DNA of 16,346 bases from an uncultured Desulfovibrio sp. (lineage in GTDB: Bacteria; Desulfobacterota; Desulfovibrionia; Desulfovibrionales; Desulfovibrionaceae): contig CAMWVJ010000002.1 of the NCBI GenBank assembly GCA_947177645.1, positions 1-16,346 on the forward strand, read 5' to 3'. This document shows, in pieces, positions 6,379 to 13,736 of the stretch. How positions within the stretch are numbered: the first letter of the stretch is position 1; every line of letters starts with the position of its first letter. Both the position numbers and the translations under genes were made by a program. The notes beneath the pieces were generated by a model, which was not told the origin of the DNA, ran no database searches, and was given only the letters and a program-made list of their open reading frames with translations.

Positions 6379-6860
6379 GGCCTGACCCGCGCCGCTTCCC
6401 GGCCTCCTGTGTGTTGCGCGTGGACGGCAAGCCCGTGCGCATCCAGCTTTCGCCGGCCGAAATATACGGCGGCCCGGATGGTGCGTGGCGCGTGCGCGTA
6501 AACAGGCGCTGGCATGATGGTGTTGACGGCGCGCCCCTGTACATGGATCGCGCCCGGCTTGCGGAATTTCTGGCGGCCCTTCTGGCTGCTGGCCCGGTTG
6601 AGCCCACGCCGCGCCCGGAAATATGCGATGAGATGCGCGTCCGCGTGTGGCTGCCCGGCGATGGCGAGCTTGAGGTGGGCGAGCCCGTTATGGGCTGGAC
6701 GTACTCCGAGCCCATCCTGGCGCATGACGGCTGCTGGTATGTGCTGGTCAGCGCCGCCGGACGCCACTGGCATGCCCGCTGCGAGGACGTGACGCCCCTG
6801 CCCGCCAAGTACCAGCCTGCGAGCATTCGCCGGCGCATGATCCAACAGGAGGAGGCCTAG
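6375..6860 (+). CDS. Hypothetical protein (161 aa)
   Basis: A 161-aa soluble protein of unknown function. Its start overlaps the preceding stop (ATGA at 6375); an in-frame start upstream at 6315 would lie inside the preceding gene. The N-terminal part has beta-strand-like segments (SCVLRVDGKPVRIQL, GAWRVRVNRRWHDG). A Pro-rich hinge follows near 75-82, and a second beta-rich half (MRVRVWLPGDGEL, GCWYVLVSAAGRHWHA) suggests a small barrel-like domain. I see no catalytic motif. It ends 2 nt before gemA, so it belongs to the semi-early operon. Confidence 0.68.
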   Translation: MRPDPRRFPASCVLRVDGKPVRIQLSPAEIYGGPDGAWRVRVNRRWHDGVDGAPLYMDRARLAEFLAALLAAGPVEPTPRPEICDEMRVRVWLPGDGELEVGEPVMGWTYSEPILAHDGCWYVLVSAAGRHWHARCEDVTPLPAKYQPASIRRRMIQQEEA

Positions 6861-6862
6861 CC

Positions 6863-7444
6863 ATGTGCGCGCGCGTGATCCACTTTTCCCGCCCCCGGGA
6901 GCCGCAAAAGGCCCCGGCCCAGGCTGCGCCCAAGCCTCACGCCCCGCGCCGCAAGCGGGGCACCGTCTCCGAGGAAATGCGCAAGGCGCTCCTCGCCAAG
7001 ATCCACGTGGCCAAGAAACAGCTAGGCCTCCGGGACGACGAATACCGCGCCATGCTTGAGGGCAACTTTGGCGTCTCGAGCGCGGCGCACCTGGACGGCG
7101 AGGGCTTGCAGCGCATGGTCTTTGAATTGCGCGCCTATGGCTTTAGGCCCCGGCGCGGCCATGCCCGGCGCGGGGAAAGCCGCAAGCGCACGGTGCCGGC
7201 CACGCTTGCCCGGGACGATACCGGGCAGGGCCGCAAGGCGCTCCTCGAAAAGATCGAGGCGCAGCTTGCCGAAAAGGGCCGCGTGGAGGGCACGGACATG
7301 CCCTGGGCTTATGCCGTCAGCATCCTCAAAAAGCAGTCCGGCGGCGTTACGCGCTCCCTTGACCAGGCCACGCCCGAGCAGTTGCGCGGCGTCATCGCAG
7401 CCCTGACGCGGGACGCCCGGCGCCACGGCAGGCAGGTATACTAA
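6863..7444 (+). CDS. gemA: GemA / Mu gp16-like regulatory protein
   Basis: Member of the phage GemA/gp16 family (DUF1018). Mu GemA is a semi-early protein reported to affect host gene expression and DNA supercoiling. The 193-aa protein has a basic N-terminus, then the family signature: LLAKIHVAKKQLGL followed by RDDEYRAMLEGNFGV, a spacing that reads SSAAHLDGEGLQRMVFEL, and a C-terminal helical domain with KALLEKIEAQLAEKGR and MPWAYAVSILKKQ. AGGAGGAGG (about 6847-6855) precedes the ATG at 6863. The stop overlaps the mor start (TAATG at 7442-7446), the same gemA-mor order as in Mu. Confidence 0.93.
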   Translation: MCARVIHFSRPREPQKAPAQAAPKPHAPRRKRGTVSEEMRKALLAKIHVAKKQLGLRDDEYRAMLEGNFGVSSAAHLDGEGLQRMVFELRAYGFRPRRGHARRGESRKRTVPATLARDDTGQGRKALLEKIEAQLAEKGRVEGTDMPWAYAVSILKKQSGGVTRSLDQATPEQLRGVIAALTRDARRHGRQVY

Positions 7445-7815
7445 TGGGCGCGTGCTGGATAAGCTGGGGCGAACTTGCGGGCATTATAGGCAACGAAGCG
7501 GCCCAGACCCTGTGTAGTACGCTTGGCGGCGTGCCACTCTATGTGCCCCACGTGGCGGCCCCTGTTGGGGACTTGGCCAAGCTCATTGGCGTCCCGGCCC
7601 TGCACAAGCTGGCGCAGGTCTATGGCGGCGCGATGATTGCCGTCCCTAACCGGCGCAAGGCCGGCCCGAGCAAGGGCAAGATACTGGATATGCTGGCGCA
7701 GGGCACGCCCCCGCGCGACATTGCGCTCCGCCTTGACGTTACGCAGCGTTACGTGGAATATGTGGCCAAGTCCGCAAGGCCCAAAAACCGCCAGGGCAAC
7801 CTGCTGGATCTCTGA
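7444..7815 (+). CDS. mor: Mor-family transcription activator
   Basis: Activator of the Mor/C family (Mor of Mu is 129 aa; this one is 123 aa). Mor binds as a dimer upstream of a promoter with a poor -35 region and recruits RNA polymerase. The N-terminal helical dimerisation region contains an LGGVPLYVP segment (27-35) resembling the family's Gly-Gly-x-x-x-Tyr-[IV]-Pro strand. The C-terminal HTH spans about 78-107 (GKILDMLAQGTPPRDIALRL then TQRYVEYV). The gene overlaps gemA as TAATG. No second family member (Mu C) follows; lysis genes come next. This protein may therefore drive late transcription directly; that is an inference from gene order. Confidence 0.93.
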   Translation: MGACWISWGELAGIIGNEAAQTLCSTLGGVPLYVPHVAAPVGDLAKLIGVPALHKLAQVYGGAMIAVPNRRKAGPSKGKILDMLAQGTPPRDIALRLDVTQRYVEYVAKSARPKNRQGNLLDL

Positions 7816-7828
7816 CCCCGCCCCACTC

Positions 7829-7853
7829 GCCCCCCGAACTGTTTCGGGGGGGC
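7829..7853 (+). terminator. C/G hairpin after mor (terminator-like)
   Basis: Six C at 7830-7835 followed by GAA pair with TTC and six of the seven G at 7846-7852 around a 4-nt loop (7839-7842). An outer G-C pair forms if one G is bulged. The core is nearly identical to that of the terminator at 15454-15485, but no T-run follows here. It lies 14 nt after the mor stop, so it could attenuate read-through from the semi-early operon. Confidence 0.5.
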
Positions 7854-7861
7854 GCTCTGAA

Positions 7862-7890
7862 GCCTCCTGCGCTACACCAGCGCAGGAGGC
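7862..7890 (+). promoter_or_regulatory. Perfect hairpin that buries the ribosome binding site of the lysis operon
   Basis: The arm 7862-7873 (GCCTCCTGCGCT) is exactly complementary to 7879-7890 (AGCGCAGGAGGC), with a 5-nt loop. The 3' arm contains AGGAGG (7884-7889), 6 nt before the ATG at 7896. When folded, the ribosome binding site of the holin-like gene is fully paired. TATTTA follows the stem, so weak termination is also possible. Either reading would restrain the first lysis gene. Confidence 0.65.
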
Positions 7891-7895
7891 TATTT

Positions 7896-8216
7896 ATGAA
7901 CCTGCTCAAGAAATTATTTCTCACCCTGCGCCCGCTGTACGACTTCCGGGCGCTCCTGTTGCTGGCGGCGGGCCTGGGCCTGGGGCTGTTGACTGACCCC
8001 GCGGCCACCTTGGGCCTCGCCGGCTACTTGGCATATGTCATCGGCATGGCCGGTGCGGCGCTCATGCTCTCCAAGATCCTCATGCCCTACCTGCGTCTCT
8101 CCCAGCATATCCGCGCGGCGCTGGTGGACGACAACGTGGCCGCGGCCCTGGTTGTGCTGGCGCGGGTGATCCTGATCCTCGGGCTGCTCATTACCCTCAT
8201 GGCCTGGGGCAAGTAG
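7896..8216 (+). CDS. Holin-like membrane protein
   Basis: A 106-aa membrane protein with about three hydrophobic segments (roughly 17-33, 39-58 and 83-104). It has a basic N-terminus ([12 protein letters not shown]) and a charged central loop ([20 protein letters not shown]). Position immediately upstream of a muralytic enzyme and spanins supports a holin role, forming the inner-membrane lesions that time lysis. The sequence family itself is not one I can name with certainty; it may be one of the small membrane proteins commonly annotated as putative holins in Mu-like phages. The ATG at 7896 is preceded by AGGAGG sequestered in a perfect hairpin. The next gene begins 2 nt after its stop. Confidence 0.72.
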   Translation: MNLLKKLFLTLRPLYDFRALLLLAAGLGLGLLTDPAATLGLAGYLAYVIGMAGAALMLSKILMPYLRLSQHIRAALVDDNVAAALVVLARVILILGLLITLMAWGK

Positions 8217-8218
8217 CC

Positions 8219-8899
8219 ATGACCTCGGCCCTGCTGGCGCTGCCCCTGCTGGCGCAGTTGTACCTGCCCATGCTCTTCGAGGAGCACCTGGCCTACACGC
8301 CGGACTTTTTCGACCCGGCCATCTACGCCGGGCAGGTGGAGCAGGAGACGTGCTACGGCCTCAAAGATCGCCGTTGCTGGAACCCGCGCACCGAACTCAA
8401 GACCTCGCGCGAGTATGGCTTTGGCCTGGGGCAAATCACCATCGCCTACGATGGCGCCGGCAAGGTGCGCTTTAACAATTTTGACGACGTGCGCCACCTG
8501 CACGCGAGCCTCAAGACGTGGCGCTGGGAAGACCGCTATGACCCGCGCCTCCAGTTGCGCGCCCTGGTGCTCAAAAATCGCCACGCCTGGAACGCCTTGA
8601 AGGGCTGCGCCACGGACGACGACCGCGCGGCCATGATGTTGGCGGCCTACAACGGGGGCCTCGGCGGCGTCTTGCAAGACCGGGCCTATTGCGGGCGCGT
8701 CAAGGGCTGTGACCAGGGCCGGTGGCGCGGCCATGTGGAGACGCACAGCCGAAAGTCGCGCAAGAGCATGGGCAAGGCCTACGCGGACAAGTCCCCCTAC
8801 AGCGTCAACCGGGCCTACGTGCGCAACGTCATGGGCGAGCGCCGCGAGCGCTACCGCCCGGCGCTGGCCGAGCTTGCCACCCAGGAGGGGCGGCCGTGA
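8219..8899 (+). CDS. Lytic transglycosylase-type endolysin (SLT fold)
   Basis: A 226-aa peptidoglycan-cleaving enzyme of the soluble-lytic-transglycosylase-like phage family. VEQETC (40-45) supplies the catalytic glutamate, probably E43 at the ES-equivalent position, with E41 as alternative. GFGLGQIT (67-74) matches the conserved G-x-x-Q motif and AAYNGG (142-147) the third motif. The [20 protein letters not shown] context is typical of this phage group, and conserved Cys residues (45, 53 and two near 155-165) may form disulphides. The N-terminus (first about 20 residues) is hydrophobic and could act as a signal or membrane anchor for export. The gene lies between the holin-like gene and the spanins, completing a lysis cassette. 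Confidence 0.87.
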   Translation: MTSALLALPLLAQLYLPMLFEEHLAYTPDFFDPAIYAGQVEQETCYGLKDRRCWNPRTELKTSREYGFGLGQITIAYDGAGKVRFNNFDDVRHLHASLKTWRWEDRYDPRLQLRALVLKNRHAWNALKGCATDDDRAAMMLAAYNGGLGGVLQDRAYCGRVKGCDQGRWRGHVETHSRKSRKSMGKAYADKSPYSVNRAYVRNVMGERRERYRPALAELATQEGRP

Positions 8900-9282
8900 G
8901 AGATACCATCATCTACCTCGTTTTCGGGGCGGTCATCGTCGGGGCCTTTATCATCAAGCAACTGGAGGTCACGGCAGCACAGGCTGAAGCCGCCCAGTGG
9001 AAGGCCGAGGCCGCCCGTGCCGGGGCTGAAATGGGGCAGCTCCGCGAAAATATCGCCATGTGGAAGGCGGCCAATGACCGCGCCAACACGGCCACACAGG
9101 CCCTCATGGTGCAGGCGCAGGCATGCCTTGACCGCGAGACCGCCGCCCGCGCTGATGCCGAGCGCTGGCAGGACATCCTTACCAACATGACCCTCCGCCC
9201 CATGAGCGGGGCGGAAGCCCAGGGAGTGCCGGACGATGCCACGCGCCGTGCCTTGTGTGCTGATCTTGACCGCCCTTTGTAG
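8896..9282 (+). CDS. Rz-like inner-membrane spanin subunit
   Basis: A 128-aa protein with one N-terminal membrane anchor (about 4-20, [16 protein letters not shown]) followed by a long Ala/Glu/Arg-rich coiled-coil region, as in Rz-type i-spanins. These span the periplasm and, with an outer-membrane lipoprotein partner, fuse the membranes in the last step of lysis. The GTG start at 8896 overlaps the endolysin stop (GTGA). The 3' end overlaps the lipoprotein gene by 47 bp in another frame, the classic Rz/Rz1 arrangement. Assignment rests on topology and context, since spanins share little sequence. Confidence 0.8.
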   Translation: MRDTIIYLVFGAVIVGAFIIKQLEVTAAQAEAAQWKAEAARAGAEMGQLRENIAMWKAANDRANTATQALMVQAQACLDRETAARADAERWQDILTNMTLRPMSGAEAQGVPDDATRRALCADLDRPL

Positions 9283-9547
9283 TGCCTGCGCGGGCGCCCC
9301 GGCCCCGCGCGAGCCTGCGCCGGTGATCATCTGGCCGGCGCGTTGCGCGCGCCCTGCCGCCCCGGAGCTGCCCAGGCTCTCCGGGCTTGACCTGCTGGAG
9401 AGCCCCCGGGGCTATGCGCTGCTGAAGCTGCGCGACCAGATCATGCGGGACTATATTGCCGGGCTCTCCGGCGCCCTCGACTGCTACGAGGCGCAACTTA
9501 TGCCAGCCGAGCCGCCAGCCAAGGCGCCCGCGCCGGGAGATGACTAA
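9236..9547 (+). CDS. Rz1-like outer-membrane lipoprotein (o-spanin)
   Basis: A 103-aa protein whose first 18 residues are a signal peptide ending in a lipobox-like CSAC with the lipidated cysteine at C18 (a Cys at -3 is unusual). A Pro-rich stretch follows (PAPREPAPVIIWP), as in Rz1 proteins. The C-terminal half is helical (YALLKLRDQIMRDYIAGL). It starts inside the Rz-like gene and extends beyond it, so the pair is overlapping rather than fully embedded. Its stop overlaps the next ATG (TAATG at 9545-9549). Together with the upstream coiled-coil protein it should form the spanin complex. Confidence 0.78.
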   Translation: MPRAVPCVLILTALCSACAGAPAPREPAPVIIWPARCARPAAPELPRLSGLDLLESPRGYALLKLRDQIMRDYIAGLSGALDCYEAQLMPAEPPAKAPAPGDD

Positions 9548-9939
9548 TGGAGCATGTGGCCTCTTTGCTCTGGCATTACCTGCCGGGCATCATTCAGTTT
9601 GTGGCCACGGGCGCCTGCCTGTGGCTGTGGTGGTCTATCAAGAAGGTCTTTGTCACCCGGCAGGATTGCGAGGCCTGCCGCAAAAGCGCCAATGCCGGCC
9701 TCGAGGCCCGCATTGATGCTGTGGAGCGGCGCCAGAACGCGCGCGCCACGACATTGCAGGCCCTCAACGGCAAGCTGGACAATTTGCCCACCTCGGCCGA
9801 GCTCCAGGACATCATGGTGACGGTCAAGGAACTGGAGGGCGATGTCAAAGGCCTGCGCGCGCAGATGGATGGCTTTGAGCACATGATAAGCCGCCTGGAA
9901 CGCACCGTGGACATGTTCCAGGAAGTCCACATGAAATAG
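9547..9939 (+). CDS. DUF2730 protein (Mu gp25-like)
   Basis: A 130-aa protein with a single N-terminal membrane segment (about 7-31, Trp-rich: CLWLWWSI). A basic stop-transfer KK and a long coiled coil follow (about 45-125; LEARIDAVERRQNARATTL, VKELEGDVKGLRAQMDGFE). This is the typical form of the DUF2730/Mu gp25 family, found between lysis and packaging genes in Mu-like phages. The function is unknown to me. The order gp25-, gp26- and gp27-like here copies Mu. Confidence 0.8.
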   Translation: MEHVASLLWHYLPGIIQFVATGACLWLWWSIKKVFVTRQDCEACRKSANAGLEARIDAVERRQNARATTLQALNGKLDNLPTSAELQDIMVTVKELEGDVKGLRAQMDGFEHMISRLERTVDMFQEVHMK

Positions 9940-9954
9940 GAGGGCGGGGCGGAG

Positions 9955-10263
9955 ATGTCTCACAATGCGGAATTTCAGGAGCGCCTTGCGCAAGACCGCC
10001 GCCTGGTCATCCTGCGCTTCCTGGCCGAGGAGGCGGACGGCCGCATGAGTGCCAGCGTCATGCAGGACGCCCTGGAACTCATGGCGCACCGCGTACCGCG
10101 CGTGCAGGTCATGGAGGACGCGTCGTATCTGGAGGAGCGGGGGCTTTTGCGCGTTGAATACGTGGGCACGGTGCCTATTTTCCGTGTCACCTCCCGGGGC
10201 GTGGAGGTGGCGAGGGGCCTTGTGGTGGTGCCGGGCATCAAGCGGCCCCGGCTGGGGGACTAA
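9955..10263 (+). CDS. Mu gp26-like winged-helix protein
   Basis: A 102-aa protein with a helical N-terminus (FQERLAQDRRLVILRFLAEE), a helix-turn-helix-like middle (SASVMQDALELM then PRVQVMEDASYLEERGLL) and a beta-hairpin wing (LRVEYVGTVPIFRVTSRG). This looks like a winged-helix domain. It sits exactly where Mu gp26 lies, between the DUF2730 and DUF3486 genes. A DNA-binding role near packaging is inferred. GGAGG sequences lie just upstream of the ATG at 9955. The next gene starts 1 nt after its stop. Confidence 0.8.
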   Translation: MSHNAEFQERLAQDRRLVILRFLAEEADGRMSASVMQDALELMAHRVPRVQVMEDASYLEERGLLRVEYVGTVPIFRVTSRGVEVARGLVVVPGIKRPRLGD

Positions 10264-10264
10264 T

Positions 10265-10852
10265 ATGGGCCGCAAAAGCACGGTGACGCGCCTGCCGCTT
10301 TCCCTGCGCAGCCAGATCGACAAGGCCCTGGCCCAGGGCCGTATGACGCTGGACGAGCTCCACGCCTTTGTGGCCGCAAAATGCGCGGCCGAGGGCGAGG
10401 CGGCGCCCAGCCGGACGGCCCTGTGGCGCTATTCCAGCAACTTTGAGGCGGCCGCCAAGGTCATGCGTGAAAATCGGGACATGGCCCGGGCGCTGGCGCA
10501 GGAGCTTGGCGCAGAAAGCGTGGAGAGCGAGCAGGGGCGCCTTTTGGTGGAGATGCTGCGCGGCATCTGCTACCGCGCCATACAGGATCGCATGGGCAAC
10601 CCGGACGCCAAGGTGGACGCCGCCGAGATTGATAGGCTGGCGCGCAGTTTCAAAAACCTTTCCCAGGCCATGACACTTGAGGCGGACTTTGCCAAGCGCA
10701 TCCGCGAGGAGGCCCGGCGCGAGGCAAGCGAGCAGATCCGCGCGCGCGTGCGCGAGCTTGGCAGCGCGGCCTCCATAAAAGAACTCTCGGACGAAGAACT
10801 GGCGCGCAAGCTGGCCGAATTGACCGTGGAAGTGCCCCATGCCGGCACATAA
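10265..10852 (+). CDS. DUF3486 protein (Mu gp27-like), small terminase candidate
   Basis: A 195-aa helical protein of the DUF3486 family. The N-terminus has RLPLSLRSQIDKALAQGRMT and LDELHAFV, and a segment PSRTALWRYSSNFE that resembles an HTH recognition helix followed by a long helix. The rest is Arg/Glu-rich helical. In Mu-like phages this protein (gp27) precedes the large terminase and is taken to be the small terminase subunit that recognises packaging sites. The ATG at 10265 is chosen because it falls directly after the preceding stop; the longer frame from 10049 lies over the gp26-like gene. It overlaps the large terminase gene by 14 bp. Confidence 0.88.
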   Translation: MGRKSTVTRLPLSLRSQIDKALAQGRMTLDELHAFVAAKCAAEGEAAPSRTALWRYSSNFEAAAKVMRENRDMARALAQELGAESVESEQGRLLVEMLRGICYRAIQDRMGNPDAKVDAAEIDRLARSFKNLSQAMTLEADFAKRIREEARREASEQIRARVRELGSAASIKELSDEELARKLAELTVEVPHAGT

Positions 10853-12269
10853 ACGCGCGCAGGCCATTGAGTGTTTACAGCGCGAGCAGGAGCGGCGCGC
10901 CCTCAAGGCCGAGCAGGCCCGGCGGCATATGGCGGCCTTTGTGTCCTACATAATGCCGGACTACATCCATAGCGACTTTTCCCGCACCGTCTGCGCCGCG
11001 CTGGATGACTTCCTGGAGGCCGTGCTGGCCGGGCGCCGCCCGGTCAAACTGTTTCAGGCGCCCCCGCAGCATGGCAAAAGCCAGCTTGTCTCCCGCATGT
11101 TTCCCCCCTTTGCCTTCGGGAGGAACCCTGACCTGCGCATTGCGGCGTGCAGTTATGGCGCTGACCTCGCCCGGGACATGAACCGGGACGTGCAGCGCAT
11201 TATGATGAGCGAAGAATACGCCACCCTTTTCCCCGAGGCGTCCCTGAACCCCAAGCGCGTGGTGACATTGGAGGGCCTGGCGCTCCGCAATTCTGACCGC
11301 TTCGATATTGTGGGGCGCCGCGGGTACTACATTTGCGCGGGCGTGGGCGGCGCCTTGACCGGAAAGAGCGTCGACATAGGCATCATCGACGACCCCATCA
11401 AAAACGAGGAAGAGGCCCGCTCGGCCACGGTCAAGCGCACCATCGAGGGCTGGTACAACACGGTCTTTCTGACCCGCCTTTCCCGGCGCTCCGGGCAGAT
11501 CATCATGGCTACAAGCTGGGCCGTGGACGACCTTATAGGCACCGTGGCCAAGCGTAACAGCCGCGCCGAGCACCTGAAGTTCCCGGCCCTGGACGCCGAG
11601 GGCCGCGCTCTGGTGCCGGAGCTGCACCCGGTGGAGAAGCTGCTGGAAACACGGGCCACGCTCTCGCCTACGCAATGGTCTGCCCTGTACCAGCAGAGCC
11701 CGGTGGCGGATGGCGGCAACATCTTCGACGAGGCGTGGTTCCGCACGTGGCGGCGCGGAGACCTGCCGGAGCGCTTTGACGAGGTGATCCAGTCCTGGGA
11801 CATGACCTTTAAGGACACCGATGGCAGCGACTTTGTGGTGGGCCAGTTGTGGGCCCGCGCGGGCGTTGCCTACTACCTGCTCGAGCAGCACCGGGCGCGC
11901 ATGGGCTTTACGGCCAGCAAGGCCGCGGTGCTCGCCATGTGTGTGCGGCACCCGGAGACATCGGCCGTGCTCATTGAGGACAAGGCCAACGGGCCGGCCG
12001 TGCTGGACGCCCTGCGCGACGACGTGCCCGGGCTTGTGCCCATCGAGCCGGACGGCAGCAAGATTGCCCGGGCCTATGCCGTGACGGCGCTGTTTGCCGG
12101 GGGCAATGTGTACCTTCCAGCGGCCGCGCCCTGGCTGGACGAGTACAAGGAAGAACTCGTGGCCTTCCCGGCGGGGGCCCATGACGACCAGGTGGACGCC
12201 ACCAGTCAGGCCTTGCGCTATCTCAAGAGCCACGGCTTGAGCGTATGGGAGAAACTAGCCGATGATTAG
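10839..12269 (+). CDS. Large terminase subunit (ATPase-nuclease)
   Basis: DNA-packaging motor and headful nuclease, 476 aa. The ATPase domain has the Walker A-like APPQHGKS at 74-81 and Walker B IGIIDD ending at D184-D185, followed by a coupling region ending in MATSW. The RNase H-like nuclease domain shows candidate metal-binding acids D321 (SWDMTF), D381 (IEDKANG) and the cluster HDDQVD at 448-453. The PPQHGKS signature and SWD/EDKANG/HDDQVD set match the terminase type whose C-terminal part is TIGR01630/Terminase_6C-like, common in many tailed phages but not the classic Mu gp28. It overlaps the portal gene by 8 bp (ATGATTAG). Confidence 0.92.
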   Translation: MPAHKRAQAIECLQREQERRALKAEQARRHMAAFVSYIMPDYIHSDFSRTVCAALDDFLEAVLAGRRPVKLFQAPPQHGKSQLVSRMFPPFAFGRNPDLRIAACSYGADLARDMNRDVQRIMMSEEYATLFPEASLNPKRVVTLEGLALRNSDRFDIVGRRGYYICAGVGGALTGKSVDIGIIDDPIKNEEEARSATVKRTIEGWYNTVFLTRLSRRSGQIIMATSWAVDDLIGTVAKRNSRAEHLKFPALDAEGRALVPELHPVEKLLETRATLSPTQWSALYQQSPVADGGNIFDEAWFRTWRRGDLPERFDEVIQSWDMTFKDTDGSDFVVGQLWARAGVAYYLLEQHRARMGFTASKAAVLAMCVRHPETSAVLIEDKANGPAVLDALRDDVPGLVPIEPDGSKIARAYAVTALFAGGNVYLPAAAPWLDEYKEELVAFPAGAHDDQVDATSQALRYLKSHGLSVWEKLADD

Positions 12270-13701
12270 ACCCAAGGCAAAACAGGCGCGGCGCAGCCTG
12301 CGCTTGCGGGACGGCTTCCAGAATTTCGTGGCGCGGCTGGGCTTGGGCGAGGACAACATGCTCGCCCAAAGCGGCTACCAGGCCGGGGGCTATCTCACGC
12401 GCGACCGCCTGCAACTTGAGGACATGTACCGCACAAGCTGGCTCGTGGGCCGCATGGTCAACGTGGTGGCCGAGGACATGGTGCGCGGCGGCGTTGACAT
12501 CCAGGCGCAATGGGACGTGGGCAAAACCGACGAGCTCTGGCAGGCTTACCGCCGCCTGGGCTGCCCGGGGCGACTCTCGGATGCTATCAAGTGGGCGCGG
12601 CTCTACGGCGGCGCGCTGGCCGTGCTGCTCATTGACGGGGACGACCTGGCGCGGCCCCTGGATATTTCGGCAGTTGCCCGGGGCAGCTTCCGCGGCCTGC
12701 ATGTGCTCGACCGCTGGCAACTGACGCCCAGTACCGCTCTTATCGACGACCTGGGGCCGCTTTTGGGCTATCCCGAATATTATACGGTCAACACCGGCGA
12801 GGGCTTTGACCGCCAGAACATCCACCACAGCCGCGTTTTGCGCTTCATCGGCGTTGAGCTGCCCTGGCAGCAGCGCCGCACCGAGCAGCACTGGGGCGCC
12901 AGCGTGGTGGAGCAGGCCTACGACCGGCTTATTGCCTATGACAGCGCCACGCAGGGCAGCGCAAACTTGCTGTACAAGTCTTTCCTGCGCGTCATAGGCG
13001 TGGAGGGCTTGCGCGCCATCCTGGCCACGGGCGGCCGCGCCGAGACCGCGCTGGTCAAGCAATTTGAGATGATCCGGCAGATGCAGAGCAATGAGGGCAT
13101 TACCCTGCTGGACAAAAACGACACCTTCTTTACGACCGGCTATACCTTTGCGGGCATGTACGACGCCTTGCAGGCCTTTGCCGAGCAGATCGCGGGGGCG
13201 ACGGGCATTCCCCTGGTGCGCCTCCTGGGCCAGAGCCCCAAGGGCTTCAGCAGCGGCGAGTCGGACTTGCGCACCTACTACGACACCATCTCCACCTTGC
13301 AGGATGATGACCTGCGCCCGGCCCTGGACGTGGTGTTTGCCGTGCTCTCGCGCCACCTGTGGGGCGAGGATCTTCCCGAGGGCTTTACCTTTGCGTTTGA
13401 GAGCCTGATGCAGCCCTCGGAAATGGACAAGGCGCAAATTGCCACGGCGGACGCGCAAGCCGTGGCGGCCCTGACGCAGGCCGGCATCATCAAGGAGCCC
13501 CAGGCCCTTGCAGCCCTGCGCGACTCCGCGCGACTCACAGGCCGCTTTGCCAATATCACCGACGCGGACATAGCGGCGGCCGAAAAGGCCGAGACGGCGC
13601 CGCCATTGCCCGAGCTCGGGGCAGGGCTCGCCGGCCTGGCAACACCAGCGGCCCCTGACCAGCAATGCTTTAGCCGTTGCGACGAAGGAAGCTACGGATA
13701 A
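12262..13701 (+). CDS. DUF1073-type portal protein
   Basis: A 479-aa portal, the dodecameric ring at the capsid vertex through which DNA enters and leaves. It matches the DUF1073 phage family: an N-terminal Gly-rich stretch (YQAGGYLTRD), LEDMYRTSWLVGRMVNVVAEDM, an SDAIKWARLYGGA helix, an FRGLHVLDRW strand and late QIAGATGIPLVRLLGQSPKGF then SDLRTYYDTI. These are the stem and crown regions in usual order. Proteins of this family are sometimes labelled anti-CBASS Acb1-like in databases because of their N-terminal similarity; nothing here shows Acb1 phosphodiesterase motifs, so portal is my call. The 3' end overlaps the region upstream of the MuF start. Confidence 0.88.
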   Translation: MIRPKAKQARRSLRLRDGFQNFVARLGLGEDNMLAQSGYQAGGYLTRDRLQLEDMYRTSWLVGRMVNVVAEDMVRGGVDIQAQWDVGKTDELWQAYRRLGCPGRLSDAIKWARLYGGALAVLLIDGDDLARPLDISAVARGSFRGLHVLDRWQLTPSTALIDDLGPLLGYPEYYTVNTGEGFDRQNIHHSRVLRFIGVELPWQQRRTEQHWGASVVEQAYDRLIAYDSATQGSANLLYKSFLRVIGVEGLRAILATGGRAETALVKQFEMIRQMQSNEGITLLDKNDTFFTTGYTFAGMYDALQAFAEQIAGATGIPLVRLLGQSPKGFSSGESDLRTYYDTISTLQDDDLRPALDVVFAVLSRHLWGEDLPEGFTFAFESLMQPSEMDKAQIATADAQAVAALTQAGIIKEPQALAALRDSARLTGRFANITDADIAAAEKAETAPPLPELGAGLAGLATPAAPDQQCFSRCDEGSYG

Positions 13702-13736
13702 AGACAGCAACACGTTACCATGAAAGGATGCCAACG

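Noticed and set aside
12262-13701. Reading the DUF1073 protein as an Acb1 anti-CBASS enzyme
   Set aside because: The sequence has portal-family segments throughout and sits between terminase and MuF. No twin His-x-Thr-type phosphodiesterase motifs are visible; the label seems a database carry-over.
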